Below, piece by piece: positions 34,327 through 41,387 of a stretch of DNA of 41,387 bases; the stretch's first letter is position 1, and every line of letters starts with the position of its first letter. The position numbers were made by a program, and so were the translations under genes. The stretch is from Paracoccaceae bacterium (GTDB lineage Bacteria > Pseudomonadota > Alphaproteobacteria > Rhodobacterales > Rhodobacteraceae), in assembly GCA_020425125.1 (NCBI GenBank), contig JAGQRV010000032.1:1-41387 (forward strand). The letters are read 5' to 3'. The notes below the pieces were generated by a model. That model was given only the letters and a program-made list of their open reading frames with translations. It was not told the origin of the DNA and made no database searches.

Positions 34327-35835
34327 TCACAGATCGTGCCCCGAATAGGAGCAGTTGAACGATTTGTTGCACAGCGGGAAATCCGCGATGATGTTGCCCT
34401 CGATGACAGCCTCGAGCAGCGGCCATTGAAACCAGGACGGGTCGCGCAGATGGCAGGCGGAGATTTGGCCGTCCGGATCCAGCGCGACCCAGACCAGGAC
34501 GTCGCCGCGAAACCCTTCGACCAGGCCGAGTCCGCTGCGCGCGCTGCCGGGCAGGTTCGCGTCCGTCCGGACCTCGCCGCCGGGCAGTGTATCGACGATC
34601 TGCGCGATCAGCCCGAGGCTCTGCCGGACTTCCTCGATCCGGATCCAGATCCGTGCATTCACGTCGCCGTCGTTACGCACCGGCACGTCGAAGGTGAGCG
34701 CGTCGTAAGGTGCGTAGGGCAGGGCGCGGCGGGTGTCGAAGTCGCGCCCCGAAGCCCGCCCGACGAAGCCGCCCGCGCCGAAGGCGGCCGCCAGATCCGG
34801 CGCCAGCCGGCCTGTGCCGACCGTGCGGTCGAGCAGCGAGGCAGTGTTGTCGTAAAGCTCGACCAGAGCGGGGAAGCGGCGGCCGATGTCCGCCATGACC
34901 GCGCGAATTTCGGCGGCGCCTTCCGGCGACAGATCCTGCGCCACGCCGCCGGGGACGATCCGGTCGCGCATCAGGCGATGGCCGAAGGCCGCGTCCGCAG
35001 CCCGCAGCACCGTCTCGCGCAGCGCGCCGCACTGCGCCAGCATCATCGCGAAAGCGGCATCGTTGCAGATCGCGCCGATATCTCCGAGATGGTTCGCCAG
35101 CCTCTCCAGTTCGGCCATCAGCGCACGCAGGTGGAGCGCGCGGGGCGGCACGGCCATTGCGAGCGCGGCTTCCACCGCCTGCGCAAAGGCCCAGGCATAG
35201 GCGACCGTGCTGTCGCCGGAGGTCCGCCCGGCAATTGCGGCGCCGCGGTCCAGCGACACTCCTCGCATCAGCCCTTCGATGCCCTTGTGGACGTAGCCCA
35301 GCCGCTCCTCAAGCCGGACGACCGTCTCGCCTTGTGCCGTGAAACGGAAATGGCCCGGTTCGATGATCCCGGCATGGACCGGTCCGACCGGCACCTGGTG
35401 CAGGCTGTCGCCTTCGGCGGTCAGGAACCGGTACGGCTCGGCCGGGGGCGCGGGCCGTGGAGTGCCCAACGGCTGTTCCATTCGCCAGCGCCCGTGGTCG
35501 AGCCACGGGCGCATATCCGGCGCGCCCTCGGGCACCAGTCCGTACAGGTCCCGGATCGCACGCTCCGGCCGCTGCGCGGCTGCGCAATGCCGCCCGAGAG
35601 AGGGAAAGCTGTCGTCGGTCCTGTAGGACAGGAGGCCGACGTGGCGCGTACCGGACGCGAACAGCGCCAGACGCACGCAACCCGCGCCCGCCCAGAGGCC
35701 CAATAGTGTGACCGAGCCACGTTCCAGCGCATCGCCGACCCGTTCCCAGTCGGCGCGGCTGGCCTGGCGTTCGGGCAGCGGTCCGGTGCGGAAATTCCAC
35801 GCCGAAATGTCGATCAGGTCGCGAAGATCCGGCAT
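34327..35835 (-). CDS. HyfG/NuoCD-like large subunit lacking the N-terminal nickel cysteines
   Basis: 502 aa. The N-terminal ~150 residues are NuoC-like and the rest NuoD/hydrogenase large-subunit-like, with 'VPVGPVHAGIIEPGHFRF' and 'ERLGYVHKGIEGLM' clearly seen. In true [NiFe] hydrogenases an RxCGxC pair follows. Here the segment reads 'GRTSGDS' (about residues 203-209), so both N-terminal nickel ligands are missing. The C-terminus is 'LCNKSFNCSYSGHDL' rather than DPCxxC. The protein therefore cannot bind the [NiFe] centre in the usual way and belongs with energy-converting-hydrogenase-related (Ehr) complexes. What it reacts with is unknown: it could be a quinone-like cofactor site or a conformational coupling element. 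It starts 8 bp after the stop of the preceding gene. Confidence 0.85.
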   Translation of the reverse strand: MPDLRDLIDISAWNFRTGPLPERQASRADWERVGDALERGSVTLLGLWAGAGCVRLALFASGTRHVGLLSYRTDDSFPSLGRHCAAAQRPERAIRDLYGLVPEGAPDMRPWLDHGRWRMEQPLGTPRPAPPAEPYRFLTAEGDSLHQVPVGPVHAGIIEPGHFRFTAQGETVVRLEERLGYVHKGIEGLMRGVSLDRGAAIAGRTSGDSTVAYAWAFAQAVEAALAMAVPPRALHLRALMAELERLANHLGDIGAICNDAAFAMMLAQCGALRETVLRAADAAFGHRLMRDRIVPGGVAQDLSPEGAAEIRAVMADIGRRFPALVELYDNTASLLDRTVGTGRLAPDLAAAFGAGGFVGRASGRDFDTRRALPYAPYDALTFDVPVRNDGDVNARIWIRIEEVRQSLGLIAQIVDTLPGGEVRTDANLPGSARSGLGLVEGFRGDVLVWVALDPDGQISACHLRDPSWFQWPLLEAVIEGNIIADFPLCNKSFNCSYSGHDL

Positions 35836-35843
35836 CTCACCCC

Positions 35844-37295
35844 CTAACCCAGAAGCCGCGCCACGGTCTGGAACCAGGTCACGATGGCCGGCGGCAGGTA
35901 GAGCCCGGCGATGACGACGAGACCCATATGCAGATAGAGCGGGACGAGCGAGGCGCGGATCGGGACCGCCGGCCCTTCCGGTTCGCCGAAGACAAGGCCG
36001 GTCAGCCGCAAAAGCAGTGCGCCGAACGCCACCAGCAGACCCAGGATCAGGATCCCCGCCAGCACCGGCGTGCGGGCGAAGCTGGTGGTGACGACCAGGA
36101 ATTCGCTCATGAACACACCAAAAGGCGGCATCCCGGCAATCGCCAGAACTGCCAGTGCCAGGCCCCAGCCGAGCACGGGGTGACTCTGGGTCAGGCCGCG
36201 GATCGCGTCGATCCTCTGGGTGCCGCGGATCTGGGCGACGTGTCCGACGCCGAAGAAGATCGCCGACTTGGTCAGCGAGTGCATCACCATGTGCAGGAGC
36301 CCGGCGAAATTGGCGACCGGCCCGCCCATGCCGAAGGCGAAGGTGATGATCCCCATATGCTCGATGGAGGAATAGGCGAAGAGGCGTTTAATGTCGCGCC
36401 GCGCATAGAGCATGAACGCCGCGAAGACGAGCGACAGCAGCCCCATGCCGACCATCAGCGGTCCGGGCGCCAAGGCGTCGGGCTGGGCAGCCATCAGCAT
36501 CTTGAAGCGCAGGACGGCGTAAAGGGCGACGTTGAGCAGCAGACCCGACAGCACCGCCGAGATCGGCGTCGGCCCTTCGGCATGGGCGTCGGGCAGCCAG
36601 GCGTGGAGCGGCACGAGGCCGACCTTGGTGCCGTAGCCGAGAAGCAGGAAGACGAAGGCGAGGTTGAGCATCGCCGGGTCGAAGGACGCGGCCCCGGCCA
36701 TGAGTCCGGTCCAGATCATCGACGGCGTGCCGTCGCCGAGAACCGGCTGCGCCGCGACATAGACGAGGATCGTGCCGAAAAGCGCCAGGGCGATGCCGAC
36801 CGATCCGAGGATGAAGTATTTCCAGGCCGCCTCGAGCGCTTCGTGGGTCCGGTAGAGCCCCACCATCAGGACGGTGGTCAGGGTCGCCAGTTCGATGGCC
36901 ACCCACATGAGCCCGATATTGTTGGAGACCAGCGCCAGATTCATGCCGAACATCATCAGCTGGTACATGGCGTGGTAGAAATGAACGTGCGCCGCCTTCA
37001 GATGCCCGCTGTCGATCTCGTGGCCGATATAGCTCGCCGAGAAGATCGCGGCGGTCAGGCCAACGAAGGTGTTTAGCACCACGAAGACGATGTTGAGGTC
37101 GTCGACGAGAAGATAATTCCCCGGTGCCGGGCGCGAGACGACGAACAGCGATGCGGCAGCCAGGAAGGCCAGCGCGCTTGCCAGAACGTTCAGCCGCGCC
37201 GTCAGCCGGTAACCGGGCAGGATTGCCAGCAGTGCGGCAGCGACGGCCGGGGTCAGCAGGATGACGGCCAGAGGATGGAAGAGTGTCCCTGTCAC
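35844..37295 (-). CDS. HyfF-like proton/cation-pumping membrane subunit (NuoN/NuoL type)
   Basis: 483 aa from the GTG at 37295, which overlaps the previous stop (GTGA), the arrangement seen throughout this operon. The protein is almost entirely membrane helices. Antiporter-type features are present: a Glu in 'GLMWVAIELATLTTVLMV', a Lys in 'GTKVGLVPLHAWLPDAHAE', and a Lys in 'MHSLTKSAIFFGVGHVAQ'. These are the charged residues that form the ion path in NuoL, NuoM, NuoN and Mrp subunits. It should translocate protons or sodium when coupled to the hydrophilic arm. An earlier start in the same frame would run into the preceding hyfE-like gene in a different frame and is rejected. Confidence 0.88.
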   Translation of the reverse strand: MTGTLFHPLAVILLTPAVAAALLAILPGYRLTARLNVLASALAFLAAASLFVVSRPAPGNYLLVDDLNIVFVVLNTFVGLTAAIFSASYIGHEIDSGHLKAAHVHFYHAMYQLMMFGMNLALVSNNIGLMWVAIELATLTTVLMVGLYRTHEALEAAWKYFILGSVGIALALFGTILVYVAAQPVLGDGTPSMIWTGLMAGAASFDPAMLNLAFVFLLLGYGTKVGLVPLHAWLPDAHAEGPTPISAVLSGLLLNVALYAVLRFKMLMAAQPDALAPGPLMVGMGLLSLVFAAFMLYARRDIKRLFAYSSIEHMGIITFAFGMGGPVANFAGLLHMVMHSLTKSAIFFGVGHVAQIRGTQRIDAIRGLTQSHPVLGWGLALAVLAIAGMPPFGVFMSEFLVVTTSFARTPVLAGILILGLLVAFGALLLRLTGLVFGEPEGPAVPIRASLVPLYLHMGLVVIAGLYLPPAIVTWFQTVARLLG

Positions 37296-37954
37296 CGCCG
37301 CTCTCCCCGGAAATTGTCGAGCGCGACGACGTCCACCGTGTCGAACCGTTCGCGGATGCGGAACAGGAAGATGCCGATCACGATGAAGGCGATCAGGACC
37401 GAGAAGGCGACCGAGATCTCGACCACCAGGGGCATCCCCCGCGCACCGGCGGCGGCCAGGATCAACCCGTTTTCCAGCGACATGAAGCCGACCACCTGGC
37501 TGACCGCGTTGCGGCGCGTGACCATCATCAGAAGTCCCAGCAGCACGACGGAAAGCGCGAAGGCCAGATCCTCGCGCGCGATCGCATCGGAATTGGCCGT
37601 GATCCCGAGCATGAGGACCACCGAAAGCGCGACGAGGCCCATGCCGGCGAGCATGGTCAGTCCCGAGCCCACGACCTGTTCGACGGTCCGGTGAATTCCG
37701 AGGCGGCGGATGATGCGGTGAAGCGCTCCCGGAATGACGATCGCCTTGAAGACCAGCGCGATTGCGGCAGTCAGATAGAGATGCTCGGCCGCCTGGATAT
37801 GGGCCTGCCAGGCCACCGCCGCCGCCAGCACGACCGCGTGCAGCGCGAAGACGTTGAGCAGGGCATAGAGGCGGTCCTGGTAGATCATCATGAAGCTCAC
37901 CAGAACCAGCCCGCCGGCCAGGAGATGGGCGATATCGAAGGCAATGCCGCTCAT
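37292..37954 (-). CDS. HyfE-like membrane subunit
   Basis: 220 aa from the ATG at 37954, which shares one base with the stop of the upstream gene (TGATG). About six to seven hydrophobic helices are visible. A NuoK-like feature is 'VVGFMSLENGLILAAAG', with a glutamate buried in a helix, as in NuoK and HyfE. The cytoplasmic tail 'IRERFDTVDVVALDNFRGER' matches the usual HyfE ending. It links the two large pumping subunits in the membrane arm. There is a four-base overlap with the next gene. Confidence 0.87.
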   Translation of the reverse strand: MSGIAFDIAHLLAGGLVLVSFMMIYQDRLYALLNVFALHAVVLAAAVAWQAHIQAAEHLYLTAAIALVFKAIVIPGALHRIIRRLGIHRTVEQVVGSGLTMLAGMGLVALSVVLMLGITANSDAIAREDLAFALSVVLLGLLMMVTRRNAVSQVVGFMSLENGLILAAAGARGMPLVVEISVAFSVLIAFIVIGIFLFRIRERFDTVDVVALDNFRGERR

Positions 37955-38904
37955 CACAGACTCCGCGACACGAACAGAAGCAGCGTGCCGAGCAGCCCCA
38001 GCATGAGTGCGGCGCCCAGGAAATCCGGCACCCGGAAGACCCGCATCTTGGCAATCGCGGTTTCCAGTACACCCAGCGCGACCCCGGCAGTGGCGACCTT
38101 GGCCAGGTAGGCCAACGCGCCGAACGCCATGGCGCCGACCCCCGCTTCTTCGCGGGCGGTCCCCCAGGGCCAGAAGATGCAGGCGATCAGCGAGACATAG
38201 AGCAGCAGTTTCAGCGCCGCCGCGATTTCGATCATCGCGAGGTGCCGGCCGGAATATTCCAGCACCATCGCCTCGTGGACCATGGTCAGCTCCAGATGGG
38301 TCGCCGGATTGTCGACGGGAATGCGGGCGTTCTCGGCAATCGCGACGATCACCAGCGCGACCAGCGCCATGCCCAGTGAGACCCGCAGCCCGACCTCGGG
38401 CATTGCCATGACCTGTGCGACGGTCGAGAGCTGGGTAGAGCCGGCCACCAGCGCGATCGAGAAGACGGTCAGCAGCATCGCGGGTTCGGCCACGGATGCG
38501 ATCATCATCTCGCGGCTTGCGCCGAGCCCGCCGAAGCTGGTGCCGATGTCCATTCCCGCCAGCGCCAGAAAGAATCGGGCGCTGCCAAGGAGCGCCACGA
38601 TGGCGATGAGATCGGCGGTCCAGCTGAACTGCAATCCGGTGGCGAATGTCGGAACCAGCGCCGCGGCAACCCAGGTCGCCGCGAAGACGAGGTAGGGCGT
38701 GGCGCGGAACAGCCACGACGCGTTCTCGGCCAGCACGGCCTCCTTCCGCATCAGGCGGGCGATGTCGCGGTAGGGCTGCAGGATCGGGGCGCCGCGGCGC
38801 CGCGTCAGCCGCGCCTTGACCTTGCGCACCAGTCCGATCAGGCCGGGCGCCAGGGCCACGACCAGCAGCATCTGTAGCGCCTGGACAACGAGACCCACGA
38901 TCAA
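37954..38904 (-). CDS. HyfC-like membrane subunit (NuoH type)
   Basis: 316 aa if the TTG at 38904 is the start, giving a TTGA overlap with the stop of the upstream gene. A GTG six bases earlier is an alternative. About eight membrane helices are seen. NuoH/HyfC signatures include 'GLVRKVKARLTRRRGAPILQ' after the first helix, 'FGGLGASREMMIAS', and the acidic loop 'ENARIPVDNPATHLELTMVH'. This loop forms the link between the large subunit's active site and the pumping subunits. The conserved acids are intact, which suggests that coupling is retained. Confidence 0.86.
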   Translation of the reverse strand: MIVGLVVQALQMLLVVALAPGLIGLVRKVKARLTRRRGAPILQPYRDIARLMRKEAVLAENASWLFRATPYLVFAATWVAAALVPTFATGLQFSWTADLIAIVALLGSARFFLALAGMDIGTSFGGLGASREMMIASVAEPAMLLTVFSIALVAGSTQLSTVAQVMAMPEVGLRVSLGMALVALVIVAIAENARIPVDNPATHLELTMVHEAMVLEYSGRHLAMIEIAAALKLLLYVSLIACIFWPWGTAREEAGVGAMAFGALAYLAKVATAGVALGVLETAIAKMRVFRVPDFLGAALMLGLLGTLLLFVSRSL

Positions 38905-40904
38905 TGCCACAGTGCCACCGCCAGAAGCAGTCCGACCAGCGAGCCCATGACCAGGCTGAGATAGACCCGGATGGTCAGGAATTGCAGTCCGTTGAGCCGG
39001 GCCGACACATATACGACGCCGCGCGCCACACTCAGATAGAGACGCTCCCAGATCACGTCGTGCATGGTCACGCGGTGCCGGGCGGGGCGCGGGTCGCCGG
39101 GCGGCGGCATGTCCACCGTTTCGGAGGCGCGCAGGATCTGCGACCCGAGCACGCGGCGGATCGGCTGTGCAAAGCTGGCCGCGCCGTATTGGGTGGCCGG
39201 GCTTGGCTCGGGGAAGCCGCAATCCCATGCCGGGCCACGGCGCAGGGCGCGGGATCCGAAGCGATGCATCGCGAGCGCCGAGGCTGACGCGGCAATGGCA
39301 ATGAACGCGAAGACCAGCAGCGGGTTGTAGGTGCTGCGTGCCTCGGCGACCGGGATCAGCGTCAGCCAGGGCTCGGCCATCTGCTGCGGCAGTCGGTTTG
39401 CGGTGAGTTGGTCCACGGCCGGCGCGAGCGCGTCGAGCACGAAGGCCGGAACGATGCCCGCAAGCACGCAGAGCGATCCCAGCCCAGTCATGGCAACCAG
39501 CATGCAGCGGTCGACCTCGCGCGCGTCCCGTGCGGCGTCGCTGCGGCTGCGGCCGAGAAAGCCGACGCCGTAGAGCCGGACGAACGCCGCTGCGGCGAGC
39601 GCCGCGGCCAGCGCCAGCAACCCGCCCGCGGCCGGCACGATGATCTGCAGGCCGAGCTGCGGCAGGCCGGGGCTCAGGAGGATGGACTGGAACAGCAGCC
39701 ACTCGGACGCGAATCCGTTCAGCGGCGGCAGGGCAGAAATCGCCGTCACCCCGATCAGCGTCAGGACGCTCGTCACCGGCATCCGGTGGATCAGACCGCC
39801 CAGCCCGTCGAGGTCGCGCCGTCCCGTGGCCGTCAGGACCGCGCCGGCGCCCATGAAGAGCAGGCTCTTGAAGGTCATGTGATTGAAGGCGTGAAACAGC
39901 GCTGCGGTCAGCGCCAGTGCCGCCGGTGCCGTCATCCCGTTGGCGCGAAACGCCAGTGCGAGGCCAAGCGCGGCGAAGATCACGCCGATATTCTCGATCG
40001 TCGAATAGGCCAGCAGACGTTTCATGTCGTCTGCCATCATCGCGTTGAGGATGCCGAGAACGGCTGTCGAGGCACCCAGCATCAGAAGCGCCGGGCTGAT
40101 CCACCATGGCAGCGGTCCGACGAGATCGAAGGCGACGCGGATGAACGCATAGACCGCGACCTTGGTCATCACGCCGCTCATCAGGGCCGACACGTGGCTC
40201 GGCGCTGCCGGATGCGCCTGCGGCAGCCAGACATGGAGCGGTGCAAGCCCGGCCTTCGATCCGGCCCCGACCAGGACCAGAGCCAGCACCGCCACGGCGA
40301 CGCTGTCGGGGCGTGAGGCCGTGCGGATCGCCGAAAACGCATAGGCTCCGTTGCCGCCCGCCAGCAATCCGAAGGCCAGCAGCAGCGCCATGGTCCCGAA
40401 GGCGGCCATGACCAGATAGAGATAGGCGGCGCTGCGGACCTCGGGTGCGCGGTGATGCGCCAGGACGAGCGCCCAGGAAAGCAGCGACATCACCTCCCAG
40501 CACACGAGAAAACTGAACGCGTCGTCCGCGAGCACCACCAGGGTCATCGCGCCGATGAAGGCAGGGAAGAACGGGACCACGCGCTCCGGCGCGGATTCGT
40601 GCCGTCCATAGCCGATCGCGTAGACGCTGGCCGCGGCGCCGCCGATGGCGATGAGGATCAGGAAGACCGCCGAGAGGGCGTCGAGGCGGAGATGCGCGCC
40701 GATCCAGGGCAGGCCGACAGGCAGGGTAAGCATCTGTGGCGGGACACCGCCGAGAATTGCGATCCCGGCCGCGCCGGGTCCCAGGCAAGCGAGGGCGGAG
40801 AGGCCGTAGACAAGGCCGGAGATCCGTGCGCCGCCGCCCCATGCGACGGCCCCGAGCGAGAGCATGACAAGGCTCAGCGCGGACAGCGCGGCGAGCTCAA
40901 CCAT
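38901..40904 (-). CDS. HyfB-like large pumping subunit (NuoL/M type)
   Basis: 667 aa from the ATG at 40904, which overlaps the end of the XRE gene by 8 bp. A start further upstream would read through the regulator. About sixteen membrane helices are seen. Antiporter-family residues are present: Glu in 'SFLVCWEVMSLLSWALVL', Lys in 'GSKAGLAPLHVWLPQAHPA' and Lys in 'FNHMTFKSLLFMGAGA'. The C-terminal third contains 'WDCGF', typical of HyfB. It is the first structural gene of the complex and would form the distal pump. Gene order B-C-E-F-G-I is that of the compact Hyf/Ehr clusters. Confidence 0.88.
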   Translation of the reverse strand: MVELAALSALSLVMLSLGAVAWGGGARISGLVYGLSALACLGPGAAGIAILGGVPPQMLTLPVGLPWIGAHLRLDALSAVFLILIAIGGAAASVYAIGYGRHESAPERVVPFFPAFIGAMTLVVLADDAFSFLVCWEVMSLLSWALVLAHHRAPEVRSAAYLYLVMAAFGTMALLLAFGLLAGGNGAYAFSAIRTASRPDSVAVAVLALVLVGAGSKAGLAPLHVWLPQAHPAAPSHVSALMSGVMTKVAVYAFIRVAFDLVGPLPWWISPALLMLGASTAVLGILNAMMADDMKRLLAYSTIENIGVIFAALGLALAFRANGMTAPAALALTAALFHAFNHMTFKSLLFMGAGAVLTATGRRDLDGLGGLIHRMPVTSVLTLIGVTAISALPPLNGFASEWLLFQSILLSPGLPQLGLQIIVPAAGGLLALAAALAAAAFVRLYGVGFLGRSRSDAARDAREVDRCMLVAMTGLGSLCVLAGIVPAFVLDALAPAVDQLTANRLPQQMAEPWLTLIPVAEARSTYNPLLVFAFIAIAASASALAMHRFGSRALRRGPAWDCGFPEPSPATQYGAASFAQPIRRVLGSQILRASETVDMPPPGDPRPARHRVTMHDVIWERLYLSVARGVVYVSARLNGLQFLTIRVYLSLVMGSLVGLLLAVALWH

Positions 40905-41193
40905 TGCCCGCGTCCGGGCTGGTCTCGGCGGACCGGGGGCTTTCGCCAGCATTGCGCAGCCGGACGCCGCGACCGCCTTCGGGACTCTGTGCGCCGTCGC
41001 CGATTAGCACGACGCCGGCCAGTTCCAGGGCCTCGATGACCCGCGTCAGGCTGTTGACGACGCCGCGGACATTGCCGGGGCTCGCCTCCATGCGCTGGAT
41101 CGTCGGAACCGAGACGCCGGCCAGATCTGCCAGCGTCTTCTGGTCCATTCCAAGGAGTGCGCGGGCCGCGCGCAATTGGGCCGCCGTCATCAT
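40897..41193 (-). CDS. XRE-family helix-turn-helix regulator
   Basis: 98 aa from the first of two adjacent ATGs (41193). A still earlier frame start at 41253 is rejected because it would lie upstream of the promoter found at 41225-41253. Residues 6-40 are a standard HTH_3 domain: 'AARALLGMDQKTLADLAGVS' with the recognition helix 'VPTIQRMEAS'. The tail of 45 residues is Gly/Ser/Arg-rich and unrecognised. It is the first gene of the hyf-like operon and overlaps hyfB by 8 bp. It therefore probably autoregulates the operon through the symmetrical sites that cover its promoter. Confidence 0.85.
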   Translation of the reverse strand: MMTAAQLRAARALLGMDQKTLADLAGVSVPTIQRMEASPGNVRGVVNSLTRVIEALELAGVVLIGDGAQSPEGGRGVRLRNAGESPRSAETSPDAGNG

Positions 41194-41216
41194 CGGGTAC
41201 TGATTCCCAGACTCAC

Positions 41217-41253
41217 AATATGCATGTATATTTAACGAGTTGTGATGCCTCAA
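41217..41253 (-). promoter_or_regulatory. Sigma-70-type promoter with overlapping operators for the xre-hyf operon
   Basis: Read on the minus strand, -35 TTGAGG (41253-41248) and -10 TATACA (41230-41225) are separated by 17 bases, a near-consensus spacing. The -10 box lies inside an almost perfect palindrome (41217-41232, outer arms AATAT/ATATT). The -35 box overlaps the inverted repeat ATGC-N5-GCAT (41245-41257). Either site is well placed for repression by the XRE protein. The predicted transcript start, around 41218, lies about 25 bases before the ATG at 41193. Confidence 0.65.
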
Positions 41254-41270
41254 GCATTAATATGCCGGGA

Positions 41271-41387
41271 TCAGGCCGCATCTTCCCAGTGCGCCCTTGC
41301 CATTCGCCGGCTGGGATGTCCCGCTTCGCCGAGTTCGGCCTGCATCCGCGAAGCCGCCGAGATATTCACCTTTGCAATTCTGCTGCG
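41271..41387 (-). CDS. C-terminal fragment of an unidentified gene
   Basis: A minus-strand frame enters from the right edge and stops at a TGA at 41271-41273. It gives about 38 residues: 'RSRIAKVNISAASRMQAELG' continuing to 'MARAHWEDAA'. Codon use is ordinary for this genome. I do not recognise the family, and the piece is too short for a domain call. It lies 18 bp upstream of the xre-hyf promoter, so it is a separate unit reading in the same direction. The frame may be real or chance. Confidence 0.35.
   Translation of the reverse strand, partial: RSRIAKVNISAASRMQAELGEAGHPSRRMARAHWEDAA

Noticed and set aside
34327-35835. Functional [NiFe] hydrogenase large subunit
   Set aside because: The RxCGxC nickel motif is replaced by 'GRTSGDS', and no maturation genes are in the window.
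35928-37076. Plus-strand 382-codon frame opposite the HyfF-like gene
   Set aside because: Its Asp/Arg/Gln/His-rich product is the typical antisense image of a membrane protein gene.
1-41387. CRISPR arrays, rRNA genes or complete insertion sequences
   Set aside because: I saw no regularly spaced direct repeats, rRNA-like sequence or intact transposase with terminal inverted repeats.

Overview
The window is about two-thirds G+C across most of its length and is packed with genes whose start and stop codons overlap. It looks like part of an alphaproteobacterial chromosome, perhaps Rhodobacterales- or Rhodospirillales-like. The support is the form of the tRNA-fMet fragment, the stachydrine/dimethylglycine-type flavoenzyme and the hyf-like membrane complex. 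The exact taxon cannot be read from the window, and every family name below comes from recognising motifs, not from a search.

Layout. (1) 1-1185: a clearly more A+T-rich gene, cut by the window edge, joins a TIR/deoxyribosyltransferase-like domain to TPR repeats. It ends at the border of an integrated element, marked by a 45-bp 3' fragment of tRNA-fMet (1476-1520). The antisense of this fragment encodes the last residues of a serine-recombinase remnant. (2) 1732-4549: a TetR-type regulator diverges from a stachydrine/dimethylglycine-demethylase-type flavoenzyme, with repeats in the shared promoter. (3) 4700-5242: an acyl-CoA dehydrogenase pseudogene. (4) 5526-6974: an L,D-transpeptidase lipoprotein and a convergent Ser/Thr-type metallophosphatase. 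(5) 7389-18285: a seven-gene operon holding an Old Yellow Enzyme-like protein, three membrane-anchored di-heme cytochromes of the RoxA/MauG/peroxidase kind, a small membrane protein, a GMC oxidoreductase and a DUF2235 hydrolase. (6) 18576-33789: a tightly coupled five-gene cassette holding a PhoD-like phosphoesterase, a DUF6603-like giant, and three large proteins of conserved but unassigned families (954, 1397 and 585 aa). (7) 33823-41193, minus strand: an XRE regulator followed by six genes of an energy-converting-hydrogenase-related (Ehr/Hyf-like) complex. Its large subunit has lost the N-terminal nickel-binding cysteines. (8) 41271 to the end: a fragment of an unidentified gene.

How the parts may work together (inference). 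Block 5 looks like a redox route for a hydrophobic substrate: periplasmic di-heme enzymes start an oxidation, and cytoplasmic OYE and GMC flavoenzymes adjust the enone and alcohol products. Block 7 looks like an ion-translocating membrane module without hydrogenase activity. Block 6 is the best candidate for an undescribed system. It comprises about 15 kb of co-directional, mostly overlapping genes, four of them encoding large proteins with no visible signal peptide, membrane segment or familiar catalytic motif, and they travel with one recognisable metal-dependent phosphoesterase.
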